Assembly (NCBI GenBank): GCA_009926065.1
Contig: RFPP01000015.1
Coordinates: forward strand, 1-46,272
Reading direction: 5' to 3'
DNA: 46,272 bases
Source: Flavobacteriaceae bacterium
Lineage (GTDB): Bacteria; Bacteroidota; Bacteroidia; Flavobacteriales; Flavobacteriaceae
The notes beneath the pieces were generated by a model. That model was given only the letters and a program-made list of their open reading frames with translations. It was not told where the DNA came from and searched no databases. Of this stretch, positions 1-8,673 are shown one piece after another (the first letter of the stretch is position 1; each line of letters opens with the position of its first letter). A program made the position numbers and the translations under genes.

Positions 1-294
1 TTTATTATCAAATAATTGAAAGAAGTCAATGTGTAAAAGTTTGTCTGTAGTAGGGTGAACTTGAACATCTTGTAAAACTGCATTGTATGATTTACCTTCA
101 CCTAATTCAATCACAACTGTGTGTGCGTTTGGAGTGTAAATCAACTTTTGAAATGCTCTTTCTTCTGCTGAGAAATGAACTGGTTGATCTCCTCCGTATA
201 AAACGCAAGGAACCGCTCCAGCATTACGTAAGGCTTTAGTAGCAGCTTTGCCCACGCTTTCTCTTTCTGATCCTTTAATTGTAATCGATTTCAT
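1..294 (-). CDS. rplY: 50S ribosomal protein L25 / Ctc family, N-terminal part (cut by window edge)
   Basis: Ribosomal protein that binds 5S rRNA in the large subunit. The 98 visible codons begin [16 protein letters not shown] and continue through the LYGG and HTVVIEL stretches and the [14 protein letters not shown] segment that mark the L25 beta-barrel. The start ATG is at 294 on the minus strand. In Bacteroidota this protein is usually about 200 residues, with a C-terminal CTC/TL5 domain, so roughly half lies beyond the left edge. It follows prs on the same strand with a 61-bp gap and no terminator between them, so the two are probably co-transcribed, a common arrangement in bacteria. Confidence 0.93.
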   Translation of the reverse strand, partial: MKSITIKGSERESVGKAATKALRNAGAVPCVLYGGDQPVHFSAEERAFQKLIYTPNAHTVVIELGEGKSYNAVLQDVQVHPTTDKLLHIDFFQLFDNK

Positions 295-355
295 TGTAAA
301 AATATATAGTTAATAATTATAAAATACAAATTTTAAGCTTTTAGCTTATTTTGAT

Positions 356-1297
356 TTACATCAAAAATTTTCCACTAATGGAAGTGTTGTTTTGAACCAT
401 TTGCATTACTTCAGCAAAAAGTGGCGCACAACTTACGACTCTTATTTTTTTGGATTCCTGTTTTAAAGGAATTGAGTCAGTAACTATTAATTCAAGTAAT
501 TTTGAGTTTTCAATTTTCTCATACGCACCACCTGATAAAATGGGGTGAGTACAAATTGCTCTTACGCTCAAAGCTCCTTTTTCAATCATTAAATCCGCGG
601 CTTTTGCCAATGTTCCTCCTGTATCAATCATGTCATCTACAAGGATTACATTTCTACCTTTAACTTCACCAATCAATTCCATTGTATCAATTAAGTTGGC
701 GATTTTTCTTTGTTTATAACAAATTACAACATCAGATTCTAAAAATTTAGAATAGGCATAAGCTCTTTTAGAACCTCCCATATCAGGAGAAGCTATTGTC
801 AAATTATCTAAATTTAAACTTTTTACGTAAGGTAAAAATATAGTTGACGCAAACAAGTGATCTACTGGTTTTTCAAAGAATCCTTGAATTTGATCTGCAT
901 GCAAATCCATAGTCATGATTCTTGTAGCTCCTGCAGTTTCTAACAATTTTGCAGTAAGTTTTGCTCCAATTGGAACTCTTGGCTTATCTTTTCTGTCTTG
1001 TCTTGCCCAACCGAAGTAAGGGATAACCGCAGTAATATGTCTTGCCGAGGCTCTTTTAGCAGCGTCTATCATCAGCAACAATTCCATCAGATTATCTGAG
1101 CTTGGAAAAGTAGAACAAACAATAAAAACTCGAATTCCTCTTATTGACTCCTCGAAAGAGGGCTGGAATTCACCATCACTATATTTAGAGAACGTAACTT
1201 TACCTAACGGCATTCCATAGCTTTTGGCTATTTGTTCCGCCAAATATACACTTTGGGAACACGCAAATATTTTTGCATCTGGTTCTTGATGTGCCAT
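356..1297 (-). CDS. prs: Ribose-phosphate pyrophosphokinase (PRPP synthetase)
   Basis: Makes PRPP from ribose 5-phosphate and ATP in the cytoplasm, feeding purine, pyrimidine, NAD, histidine and tryptophan synthesis. The 313-residue product has the usual class I length. It contains the PRPP-binding loop VILVDDMIDTGGT, the YFGWARQDRKDKPR catalytic flexible-loop region, the SDGEFQPSFEESIRG segment and the TMDLHADQIQGFF segment with its metal-binding His. Start ATG is at 1297. It leads a probable prs-rplY unit. Its roughly 115-nt leader holds two inverted repeats (see 1331-1366). No unusual residues were noticed. Confidence 0.97.
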   Translation of the reverse strand: MAHQEPDAKIFACSQSVYLAEQIAKSYGMPLGKVTFSKYSDGEFQPSFEESIRGIRVFIVCSTFPSSDNLMELLLMIDAAKRASARHITAVIPYFGWARQDRKDKPRVPIGAKLTAKLLETAGATRIMTMDLHADQIQGFFEKPVDHLFASTIFLPYVKSLNLDNLTIASPDMGGSKRAYAYSKFLESDVVICYKQRKIANLIDTMELIGEVKGRNVILVDDMIDTGGTLAKAADLMIEKGALSVRAICTHPILSGGAYEKIENSKLLELIVTDSIPLKQESKKIRVVSCAPLFAEVMQMVQNNTSISGKFLM

Positions 1298-1597
1298 TTT
1301 AAACTGTTGTTTTATTCCTTGACACCCTTTATAATTAGGCTATTGAATAAAAAACGACCTAATTATTATAAATGCCTCGGATGTAGTTAGTTAGTTGTGT
1401 TTGGTTTTACCGAGCTGCAAATTTAGTAATAAAATTGAAGTAGGAAAGGAAAATTTAGAGTATTTTGTATATTTAATGTAAATATAATTTCTACATTTGC
1501 ACCGTGTTAAAGGAATTTAAGGTGGTTTTATCTAACACTTTAATTTTATTGCGTAAAAAAAGTAGTTTTTTTAATTACTATTTTTTAGGTCTGTCAG
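1298..1597. other. 300-bp intergenic region between divergent prs and tRNA-Leu
   Basis: No credible protein gene. On the minus strand a TAAATTTG box (1418-1425) could be the prs -7 element, but no good TTTG partner was found. On the plus strand TTTG (1464-1467) and TACATTTG (1492-1499) form a possible promoter for tRNA-Leu, with a long 24-nt spacer and a tRNA start about 100 nt further on. The prs leader contains a 9-bp inverted repeat at 1331-1366. Confidence 0.6.
1331..1366 (-). promoter_or_regulatory. Inverted repeat in the prs leader
   Basis: Perfect 9-bp arms ATAATTAGG (1331-1339) and CCTAATTAT (1358-1366) around an 18-nt loop, 34 bp upstream of the prs start codon. A second, shorter pairing (CTCGG with CCGAG) can form further upstream in the leader. 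There is no U tract directly after the stem on the prs strand, so it is not a simple terminator. It may be a leader structure or a protein-binding site; function unknown. Confidence 0.45.
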
Positions 1598-1677
1598 GCC
1601 CGAATGGCGGAATTGGTAGACGCGCTGGTCTCAAACACCTGTGGGAAACCGTGCCGGTTCGACTCCGGCTTCGGGTA
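1598..1677 (+). tRNA. tRNA-Leu (anticodon CAA)
   Basis: The acceptor strand GCCCGAA (1598-1604) pairs with TTCGGGT (1670-1676), followed by discriminator A. The D-arm GCGGAATTGGTAGACGC is typical of leucine tRNAs. The anticodon loop CTCAAAC gives CAA, reading UUG. There is an extended variable arm, and the T-arm GCCGG-TTCGACT-CCGGC is intact. CCA is not encoded. The anticodon stem has one T-T mismatch. A terminator follows directly. Confidence 0.95.
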
Positions 1678-1680
1678 CAA

Positions 1681-1711
1681 AAGCGTTACTGAAAAGTAGC
1701 GCTTTTTTCGT
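1681..1711 (+). terminator. Intrinsic terminator of tRNA-Leu
   Basis: AGCGTTACT-gaaa-AGTAGCGCT forms a 9-bp stem with one G-T pair and a tetraloop, followed by TTTTTT. It begins four bases after the tRNA. Confidence 0.85.
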
Positions 1712-1935
1712 TTTAGAAGGGAGTCAAACCATTTTAGGTTGAATGGCTTCGGGTAAATTTATTAACCCTAACTACTTACATATAAAATAGTTAGTGTTTT
1801 TTATTCCCGAATAATTCAAGCTAAAATTCCTTCAATAATTTCAAATAAATTACTAAATTTAAATATTTTCGTATCTTGCTACCGATTACTTTAAAATCAA
1901 ATCCTTTTTTTAAATAAAAATTGAATTTTATTTAT

Positions 1936-4900
1936 ATGAAAAAAATTATACTATTTATATTACTTTTTACCTCAATAGCCTTCTTTGGACAAATCTCAGG
2001 TTTAAATCAACCAACGGTTAATAATAAAGTTTGTGATGATAATTACGACGGGTTTGCATCTTTCTCAATGGCTGCAATATCTGGAGAAATTGTAGGTCAA
2101 ATAACTCCAACACTTTTAGTAACACACCATTTATCTCAAAGTGATGCCTTAACGGGAGCTAATCCATTGCCCAATACTTATATTAATACGGTTGTAAATA
2201 CTCAGTTGATTTTTGCAAAAGTGATCAATATTACTACGAATCAATCTCAAATTATTACTTATTACTTAATTGTAAATCCTAAACCAGCAGTGATCACCTA
2301 TTCCATGAATATTTGTGACAACGATGGAACAGTAAATGGATTAACAACTACTTCTCCATTGTCCAGTTTCAATCCGTATTTTTCAATGAGCAATCAATAT
2401 ACAGTTTCCTATTTTAGAACTCAAGCAGATGCACAAGCAAATACTAACTCTTTAAATCAAACCTCACCTTACACTAATATTACTCCCTACCAAGAGGTAA
2501 TTTATGTTAGAGTTCAAACTAGTGCTGGATGTTTTTGTGTTTCACAATTGGTATTAATGATTCAATCTTGTGCAGTTACTTGTTCTATTCCAGATGCTAT
2601 CACTACATCAAATATTTCAGCCACATCTGCCGTATTAAATTGGGTTGGTTCAAGTGCTTCCAATCAATATGAAGTATACGTAGCTACTTTAAACACCCCA
2701 TCTCCTTCGGCAACCACTCAGGGAGTTATTACCACGACTATTCCATTTGTAATTAATAATTTAAATTGTGGTACAATATATAATGCCTATGTTAGAGCTA
2801 TTTGTGGAAATAATAGCATTAGTGCGTGGTCTACGCCAATTTCAATTACTACCCTGCCTTGTGGGCCAGTAATTGGGCAGCCAGTAAATTTAACTCAATG
2901 TCAAAATAATGGACAAGCTTGTTTTGATTTAACCTCAAATTCTTCAATAATTTTAGCCAATTTAAATCCATCAGCTTATTCTGTTACTTATTTTACATCT
3001 CAAGCTAACGCAACCAACAATACTAATGTTATTTCAAATCCTAGTCAATTTTGTATAACAACTTCGTCGCAAGTTATATTTGCAAGGGTAACGAATTTAG
3101 CTGATAATACTTTTCAAGTAACTGGTTTTTCAATAATTGCCTCCGAGTATGAATCAACTGTTCTTGTTTTAACTGATATGACTCAGTGTGATGATAATAA
3201 TGACTCTGTAGTAACCTTTAATTTGACTTCTATTCAAGCTCAAATAAATTCCACTTTTGTTTTAGAATATTATACATCTTTGGCAAATGCCCAAAATAGA
3301 GTTGTTCCAATTACGAATCCTGCAGTATTTAATGTGGGAACTCAATCGCCAACTACGGCCATTTTTGTTAGAGAAATCAATCCAACTACTTGTGATAAGA
3401 TTTTTAGATTTAACGCAATTGCTTATGCCGTTTGTAATAATGCCTATGTGTGTAATACCGCAAATTCATTGTGTAGTGCTTTAGGAGTTCCATTTGCAAA
3501 TACCCATCAAGGAATTCAAGCTCAAACCGGAAATAATTACGGATGCCTTGGTTCAAGACCAAACCCTACTTGGTTTTATTTACCTATAAGTAGAGCGGGT
3601 AACATCAATTTAATGATCCAACAAAGTACCGATATTAGTTTTATGAATTCTGCTGGAAGTTTGGACGTAGATTACATTTGTTATGGTCCTTTTTCTAACC
3701 CAACAACACCTTGTAATGGACAACTAACTGCAGATAAAATTGTAAGCTGTAGTTATTCTGCCTCATCAATTGAATATCCAGTAATTCCAAATGCATTGCC
3801 AGGTCAGTACTACTTAATTATGACTACGAACTTCAGTAATCGTGCTGGATTTATTAAAATCACGGAACTGCAAACTACCACTGGAGCAATTAATTGTTCT
3901 GGATTGCGTTTGAACGCATTTTTAGATTTGAATTCAAATGGAACTCAAGATACAGGGGAACAAAATTTCCCTTTAGGACAATTTCATTATGAAGTAAACC
4001 AAAATGGAACAATCCACAATATTACGGCACCAACAGGAGTTTATAATATTTATGATATTAACCCTGCCAATTCTTACAATATTAGTTATACAATTAATTC
4101 AAGTTATACCGCAAATTATTCTGTGATTCCAGGATCATATTCAAATGTGAATATAATAGTGGGAGCAGGAATGCAGGTTTACAATTTCCCTGTACGAGTT
4201 ACCAATAACTATGCTGATTTAGCAACAATTTTAGTTCCAACGCAACAACCAAGACCAGGTTTTTCGTATACCAATAGAATTATTTATTCTAATTTAGGAA
4301 CTCAAACAGTTTCTTCAGGAACTATAACATTTAATAAAGATGCAATAGTAACCATAACCGGAAATTCTCAAGCAGGAGCGGTATTAACACCAACAGGTTT
4401 TACGTATAATTTCACCAACCTATTACCTTTTGAAATAAGAATGATAACGGTTACTATGCAAGTTCCAACTATTCCTACAGTTTCTTTGGGTAATTTAGTA
4501 ACCAATTCAGTTTCAATTACCCCTTTAACAGGAGATGTGGTTCCGGCGAATAACACGGCAACAGTTAGTCAAATAATTATTGGGTCTTATGATCCAAATG
4601 ATAAAATGGAAGCACATGGAGAACAAATTTTGCATTCTAGCTTTTCAGCAAATGACTTTCTAACGTATACCATTCGTTTTGAAAATACTGGAACGGCAAG
4701 CGCCATAAATGTTCGAGTTAATGATATATTGGATTCTAAACTTGACGAGAATTCCATTAAAATGGAAAGCGCAAGTCACAATTATGTAATGGATAGAATT
4801 GGAAATAATATCAATTGGAAATTTGACAATATTGAGTTGCCTGCAACTTCAATGGATCCAATAGCATCCAACGGATATATACAATTCAAAATCAAGCCAA

Positions 4901-5277
4901 AACCAGGTTATGCTATAGGAGACATAATTCCAAATACTGCAGCTATCTATTTTGATTTCAATCCACCAATTATTACCAATACTTTCCAAACTCAATTTGT
5001 AACTGTATTATCATTTGACGAATTTGAAAACGGAAGTTTTGTGTTCTACCCAAATCCAGCTTCAGATTTTGTAACTGTTTCTTTAAAAGACAGTACCAAT
5101 TCAATTTCAACTATTTCAGTTTATGATGTACTTGGAAAAATGATTTTACAGAAAAAGGCCAACGATGCTGTTACAACTGACACAGTAGATTTATCATCGG
5201 TTAATCCAGGAATTTATTTTATAGAAGTTCAAACCGATAACAATGATAAGATAGTTAAGAAATTACTTGTTAATTAG
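1936..5277 (+). CDS. Secreted multi-repeat surface protein with type IX secretion sorting domain
   Basis: A 1113-residue exported protein, if started at the ATG at 1936; a TTG five codons upstream is less likely, because MKKIILFILLFTSIAFFGQ is a standard signal peptide. The N-terminal half has four divergent repeats of about 90-100 residues, each opening with a C-x-D/N-N segment and later carrying a Y-x-x-x-Y-F/Y pair, N-P/N-x-I and I-F-A/V-R-V. An Fn3-like domain lies between the second and third. Next comes a Cys-rich jelly-roll-like block around GNNYGCLGSRPNPTWFYL. Then a conserved-repeat region starts at GSYDPNDKMEAHGE and ends near TAAIYFDFNPPI. The last 80 residues (YPNPASDF...GIYFIEV...KKLLVN) are a T9SS type A sorting domain, so it should be exported and anchored at the cell surface or released. 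It is probably an adhesin or matrix protein; ligand unknown. Confidence 0.85.
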   Translation: MKKIILFILLFTSIAFFGQISGLNQPTVNNKVCDDNYDGFASFSMAAISGEIVGQITPTLLVTHHLSQSDALTGANPLPNTYINTVVNTQLIFAKVINITTNQSQIITYYLIVNPKPAVITYSMNICDNDGTVNGLTTTSPLSSFNPYFSMSNQYTVSYFRTQADAQANTNSLNQTSPYTNITPYQEVIYVRVQTSAGCFCVSQLVLMIQSCAVTCSIPDAITTSNISATSAVLNWVGSSASNQYEVYVATLNTPSPSATTQGVITTTIPFVINNLNCGTIYNAYVRAICGNNSISAWSTPISITTLPCGPVIGQPVNLTQCQNNGQACFDLTSNSSIILANLNPSAYSVTYFTSQANATNNTNVISNPSQFCITTSSQVIFARVTNLADNTFQVTGFSIIASEYESTVLVLTDMTQCDDNNDSVVTFNLTSIQAQINSTFVLEYYTSLANAQNRVVPITNPAVFNVGTQSPTTAIFVREINPTTCDKIFRFNAIAYAVCNNAYVCNTANSLCSALGVPFANTHQGIQAQTGNNYGCLGSRPNPTWFYLPISRAGNINLMIQQSTDISFMNSAGSLDVDYICYGPFSNPTTPCNGQLTADKIVSCSYSASSIEYPVIPNALPGQYYLIMTTNFSNRAGFIKITELQTTTGAINCSGLRLNAFLDLNSNGTQDTGEQNFPLGQFHYEVNQNGTIHNITAPTGVYNIYDINPANSYNISYTINSSYTANYSVIPGSYSNVNIIVGAGMQVYNFPVRVTNNYADLATILVPTQQPRPGFSYTNRIIYSNLGTQTVSSGTITFNKDAIVTITGNSQAGAVLTPTGFTYNFTNLLPFEIRMITVTMQVPTIPTVSLGNLVTNSVSITPLTGDVVPANNTATVSQIIIGSYDPNDKMEAHGEQILHSSFSANDFLTYTIRFENTGTASAINVRVNDILDSKLDENSIKMESASHNYVMDRIGNNINWKFDNIELPATSMDPIASNGYIQFKIKPKPGYAIGDIIPNTAAIYFDFNPPIITNTFQTQFVTVLSFDEFENGSFVFYPNPASDFVTVSLKDSTNSISTISVYDVLGKMILQKKANDAVTTDTVDLSSVNPGIYFIEVQTDNNDKIVKKLLVN

Positions 5278-5298
5278 TCAATAATTATAAGAATTTTT

Positions 5299-5321
5299 AA
5301 ACCCTCCATCGAGGGTTTTTA
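5299..5321 (+). terminator. Intrinsic terminator after the secreted repeat protein
   Basis: AAACCCTC-catc-GAGGGTTT stem of 8 bp followed by a T run, 22 bp after the stop codon. Confidence 0.85.
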
Positions 5322-5390
5322 CTTTTTAAAGCAATTGTTGGTATGCCAAATTTTAATTCCTTAATTTTGAAATATTAATTGTAATTACAA

Positions 5391-5867
5391 ATGAAAAAGG
5401 CCTTCGGTTTTATATTTCTTATTTTGATTTCTTCCTGCCAATATTTTGGTGGGGAAGTTCCTTCCAAAAAAGAGCTATTAGATAAAGAGCTAAATGCCAT
5501 CAATTGGAATGAAGTTGATGAGTTCCCTTCTTTTTCAGAATGTGATAAAATTAAAGATGAAAGATTGCAAAAACAGTGTTTTTTCGAATTTCTAACCCAA
5601 ACTATTCAAGAAAAATTAACTTCAGATACGCTAGCTACTTTATATCCTGAATTAGATACAATAGAGGTAAAAGTTACTGTGTTTCCAAATTCGACCATGA
5701 AATTCGAACCCCAGTTCCCGAAAGACAGCACCGCATACGATACTATTAAAATTGATAGTATTTTAAAATCTAGATTGGTAAATTTTCCTAAAGTTAATCC
5801 AGCCACTAAAAGAGGACTTCCTGTTACAACACAATTTATATTACCGGTAATAATTAAATCAGAATAG
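5391..5867 (+). CDS. Small putative lipoprotein, unknown function
   Basis: I do not recognise a named family. The 158-residue product starts with MKKAFGFIFLILISSC, a lipoprotein signal with Cys16 as the likely lipidated residue. The mature part is acidic and has two further cysteines in the segment SECDKIKDERLQKQCFFEF, which may form a disulfide. The C-terminal half, ending LPVTTQFILPVIIKSE, looks beta-rich and reminiscent of TonB-type C-terminal folds, but this is weak. It has its own intergenic space after the terminator at 5299-5321 and converges exactly (0 bp) on the YbhN-like gene. Confidence 0.7.
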   Translation: MKKAFGFIFLILISSCQYFGGEVPSKKELLDKELNAINWNEVDEFPSFSECDKIKDERLQKQCFFEFLTQTIQEKLTSDTLATLYPELDTIEVKVTVFPNSTMKFEPQFPKDSTAYDTIKIDSILKSRLVNFPKVNPATKRGLPVTTQFILPVIIKSE

Positions 5868-6785
5868 TTATTTACGTTTAAATACCAATACAAAATAACT
5901 CCCAATTATCGCTGGAATTACCAAATTTAAAAACCAAAATATTGTACTTATAAAAATTACAACCCATTCGTTTACCCCTAATATTCCAAAGAAAAATAAA
6001 GCCACACTCCCCTTCACTGCAAAATCAAAAAATTGAAAAGTAGGTAATGAAGACGCTAAAAAATAAACACTTGAAATTACTGCCATCAAAGTAAAATAGG
6101 GAAGCTGCACATCAAATGCTAAAAATAAAAAGTAGTATTGGTGAGAAAAAACCAAGTATCTGCAAACAGCTAAGTAAAAGTTTTTTTGATGAATTTTCTT
6201 TGGAATTCCATTCAGTTTTTGAATTATTTTTTCAATAGAATAACCTTTAATATCAAACTTTTTTAAAGTAAAACCGAGGCTTAAAACTCCTATTATGGTA
6301 GCAATCAAAATTAAATCCCATTTGAAATAACCCAAATAGAACAGTCCAATTATTCCAAAAAACAAACTCACCAATACTTGAACGCCATTGCAAATCAAAT
6401 TCAAAAAAATAACATTCTTTGTTTGATTTTTTTCAAAAAACAAGGCCTTTCCAGCATATTCTCCAATACCATTTGGAGTAAATAATCCAGCAGTTAAAGC
6501 ACTCAAAACCTGATTTGTAGCTTCAAAAAGTGATATTTTTTTAATAAATGAAACTAAATTTTGCCATTTTAGAATTTCAAAAAACCGATTCAATAGACTC
6601 AAAAAAAATAGAAAGGAAATTCCTAAGACTGATTTATTTTTATTAAATTTCTCTAAAAATAATTCCCAATTCAGTTGATTATTATTTGCCAATTGGTTAT
6701 AAATAAAATAAAATGCACATCCAACAATTAAAAGTTTGATTAAAAGAAAAAGTAATTGATTAGCTTTGTGTGAAATAGATTGCAT
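5868..6785 (-). CDS. YbhN/AglD-like (lysylphosphatidylglycerol synthase TM-domain family) membrane protein
   Basis: A 305-residue inner-membrane protein with about eight hydrophobic segments. The segment SLFEATNQVLSALTAGLFTPNGIGEYAGKALFF corresponds to the signature region of this family (T-P-x-G-x-G-E), and SLPTFQFFDFAVKGSVALFFFG matches its C-terminal part. Known relatives transport or modify lipid-linked substrates, but the substrate here cannot be told. The start ATG at 6785 is divergent from ruvC, 76 bp away. It ends back to back with the lipoprotein gene. Confidence 0.85.
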   Translation of the reverse strand: MQSISHKANQLLFLLIKLLIVGCAFYFIYNQLANNNQLNWELFLEKFNKNKSVLGISFLFFLSLLNRFFEILKWQNLVSFIKKISLFEATNQVLSALTAGLFTPNGIGEYAGKALFFEKNQTKNVIFLNLICNGVQVLVSLFFGIIGLFYLGYFKWDLILIATIIGVLSLGFTLKKFDIKGYSIEKIIQKLNGIPKKIHQKNFYLAVCRYLVFSHQYYFLFLAFDVQLPYFTLMAVISSVYFLASSLPTFQFFDFAVKGSVALFFFGILGVNEWVVIFISTIFWFLNLVIPAIIGSYFVLVFKRK

Positions 6786-6861
6786 CAGAATATTCTAATT
6801 TAAAAAAAATAATTTATTTATTGAGCTAAAGTACTAAATAAACCACGAAACAAATTCAAAA

Positions 6862-7416
6862 TTGACAAAAGAGAGAATTATATTAGGAATTGATCCAGGA
6901 ACCACCATCATGGGATTTGGCTTGATTAAAGTAATTGGAAAAAACATGGAGTTCTTGCAATTAAATGAACTACAATTATCAAAATATGACAATCATTACC
7001 AACGATTAAAAATCATTTTTGAGAGAACAATTGAATTAATCGAAACCCACCATCCTGATGAAATAGCAATTGAAGCGCCTTTTTTTGGGAAAAATGTGCA
7101 ATCTATGTTAAAACTTGGACGTGCGCAAGGTGTAGCAATGGCAGCAGGACTTTCGCGAGATATTCCAATCACCGAATACGAACCTAAAAAAATAAAAATG
7201 GCCATCACCGGAAACGGAAATGCCAGTAAGGAGCAAGTCGCAAAAATGTTACAACAACTTCTAAGGCTTAAAGTATTGCCTAAAAATTTAGATTCCACCG
7301 ATGGATTAGCAGCAGCTGTGTGTCATTTTTTCAATTCTGGAAAAACAGTTGGCGAAAAAAGTTATACGGGTTGGGATGCTTTTGTAAAAAATAATGAATC
7401 TCGTGTAAAAAAATAG
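6862..7416 (+). CDS. ruvC: Crossover junction endodeoxyribonuclease RuvC (TTG start)
   Basis: Resolves Holliday junctions with RuvAB during recombination. The 184-residue length fits the family. The RNase H-like fold is seen in [14 protein letters not shown] (catalytic Asp11), [11 protein letters not shown] (Glu), and the C-terminal [12 protein letters not shown] with the final acidic pair. The start is TTG at 6862: it gives [12 protein letters not shown] directly, and no ATG lies in frame between it and the catalytic Asp. A single base separates its stop from the hemW ATG, so the two are translationally linked. Confidence 0.96.
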   Translation: MTKERIILGIDPGTTIMGFGLIKVIGKNMEFLQLNELQLSKYDNHYQRLKIIFERTIELIETHHPDEIAIEAPFFGKNVQSMLKLGRAQGVAMAAGLSRDIPITEYEPKKIKMAITGNGNASKEQVAKMLQQLLRLKVLPKNLDSTDGLAAAVCHFFNSGKTVGEKSYTGWDAFVKNNESRVKK

Positions 7417-7417
7417 C

Positions 7418-8545
7418 ATGAGCGGAATCTACATTCATATCCCTTTTTGCAAACAAGCTTGTCATTATTGTGACTTTCATTTTTCGACTTCCATGAAAAA
7501 GAAAGACGAAATGATTTTGGCTCTTGCCAATGAATTGAAGTTGCGAAAAACAGAATTTGAGAATGAAATAGTTGAAACCATTTATTTTGGCGGCGGAACA
7601 CCTTCAATTTTGCAAATTGCAGATTTAAGATTTCTTATTGAAACTGTCTATGATAATTATTCAATTATTGAAAACCCCGAAATTACATTGGAAGCCAACC
7701 CAGATGATTTATCCGAAGACCGAATAATCGAATTGTCAAGAACCAAAATCAACCGATTGAGCATTGGAATTCAATCTTTTTTTGAAGACGATTTAAAGCT
7801 GTTGAATCGCGCTCACAATGCTGAGGAGGCAATAAAATGTTTGGAAATCGCAACCCAATATTTCGATAATATTTCACTCGACTTGATATATGGAATCCCA
7901 GGGATGACCAGTGAAATTTGGAAAAAAAATATTGAAATCGCTTTGTCTTTTGGTATTCCACATATTTCAAGTTATGCTTTAACGGTAGAACCTAAAACCG
8001 CCCTTCATAAATTAATTCAAAATGGTGCAATCAAAAACCCCAAAGATGAGGTTGCGCAAGAACACTTTTCTATTTTAGTAGAATTGCTAGAAGCAAATGA
8101 TTTTATACATTATGAATTGTCAAATTTCGGAAAAGTAAATTATTTTTCTAAAAATAATTCTTCGTATTGGTTAGGAAAAAAATACATCGGAATTGGTCCC
8201 TCAGCACACAGTTATAATAGGATTTCTAGAAGTTGGAATGTATCTAACAATTCACTTTATATTAAGGCAATTCAAGAAAACCAACTTCCAAATGAAGTAG
8301 AAACCCTATCGATATCCGATCGATATAATGAATATATTATGACGGGATTACGAACTATTTGGGGAGTTTCATTAGATAATATCGAAACAGAATTTGGAAT
8401 TACTTACTTGGATTATTTGATGAAACAAGTTCAGAAATTCCTAAATGACGATTTGTTAATTTTAAAAGATAATATTTTAAAACCTACAAAAAAAGGTAAG
8501 TTTTTGACTGATGGAATTGCATCAGATTTGTTTATGCTGAACTAG
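7418..8545 (+). CDS. hemW: HemW-like radical SAM heme chaperone
   Basis: 375-residue radical SAM protein. Cys11, Cys15 and Cys18 in IPFCKQACHYCDF bind the 4Fe-4S cluster; GGGTPS is the SAM-binding glycine motif; the C-terminal HemN-type domain follows (LGKKYIGIGPSAHSY). Proteins with this CxxxCxYC form, lacking the extra features of true HemN, are heme chaperones rather than coproporphyrinogen oxidases. It starts 1 bp after ruvC. Its last four codons (Phe-Met-Leu-Asn) and the TAG stop lie inside the left terminal repeat of the GIY-YIG element, so the original C-terminus was probably altered by that insertion. Confidence 0.94.
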   Translation: MSGIYIHIPFCKQACHYCDFHFSTSMKKKDEMILALANELKLRKTEFENEIVETIYFGGGTPSILQIADLRFLIETVYDNYSIIENPEITLEANPDDLSEDRIIELSRTKINRLSIGIQSFFEDDLKLLNRAHNAEEAIKCLEIATQYFDNISLDLIYGIPGMTSEIWKKNIEIALSFGIPHISSYALTVEPKTALHKLIQNGAIKNPKDEVAQEHFSILVELLEANDFIHYELSNFGKVNYFSKNNSSYWLGKKYIGIGPSAHSYNRISRSWNVSNNSLYIKAIQENQLPNEVETLSISDRYNEYIMTGLRTIWGVSLDNIETEFGITYLDYLMKQVQKFLNDDLLILKDNILKPTKKGKFLTDGIASDLFMLN

Positions 8546-8551
8546 TTTCAG
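8531..8551 (+). repeat. Left terminal inverted repeat
   Basis: Contains TGCTGAACTAGTTTCAG. It pairs with 9001-9021 in inverse orientation; the only mismatch is A at 8544, which is C at the equivalent place in the right copy. This A is the middle base of the HemW TAG stop codon. Confidence 0.85.
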
Positions 8552-8635
8552 GAACTAGTTTCAGCATCTTTTGAACTAGTTTCAGCATCTTTTGAACTAG
8601 TTTCAGCATCTTTTGAACTAGTTTCAGCATCTTTT
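8552..8635 (+). repeat. Four perfect tandem copies of a 21-bp unit
   Basis: Units at 8552-8572, 8573-8593, 8594-8614 and 8615-8635 are identical (GAACTAGTTTCAGCATC followed by TTTT), preceded by a partial copy at 8539-8550. The unit corresponds to the inner part of the terminal repeat, which suggests local expansion by slippage. Because 21 is a multiple of three, the array is open in the hemW frame and would encode ELVSASF repeated four times. Confidence 0.95.
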
Positions 8636-8673
8636 AATCATTATCTTGATTAATAAAAATATTATTAAGAATT

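Noticed and set aside
1504..1692. 62-codon plus-strand frame across the tRNA-Leu gene
   Set aside because: It reads through the tRNA and into its terminator and has no family resemblance.
7418..8545. Oxygen-independent coproporphyrinogen III oxidase (HemN)
   Set aside because: The cysteine motif and the length fit HemW, which does not have that enzyme activity.
8539..8635. Possible CRISPR-like array
   Set aside because: The units are directly adjacent with no spacers and there are no cas genes.
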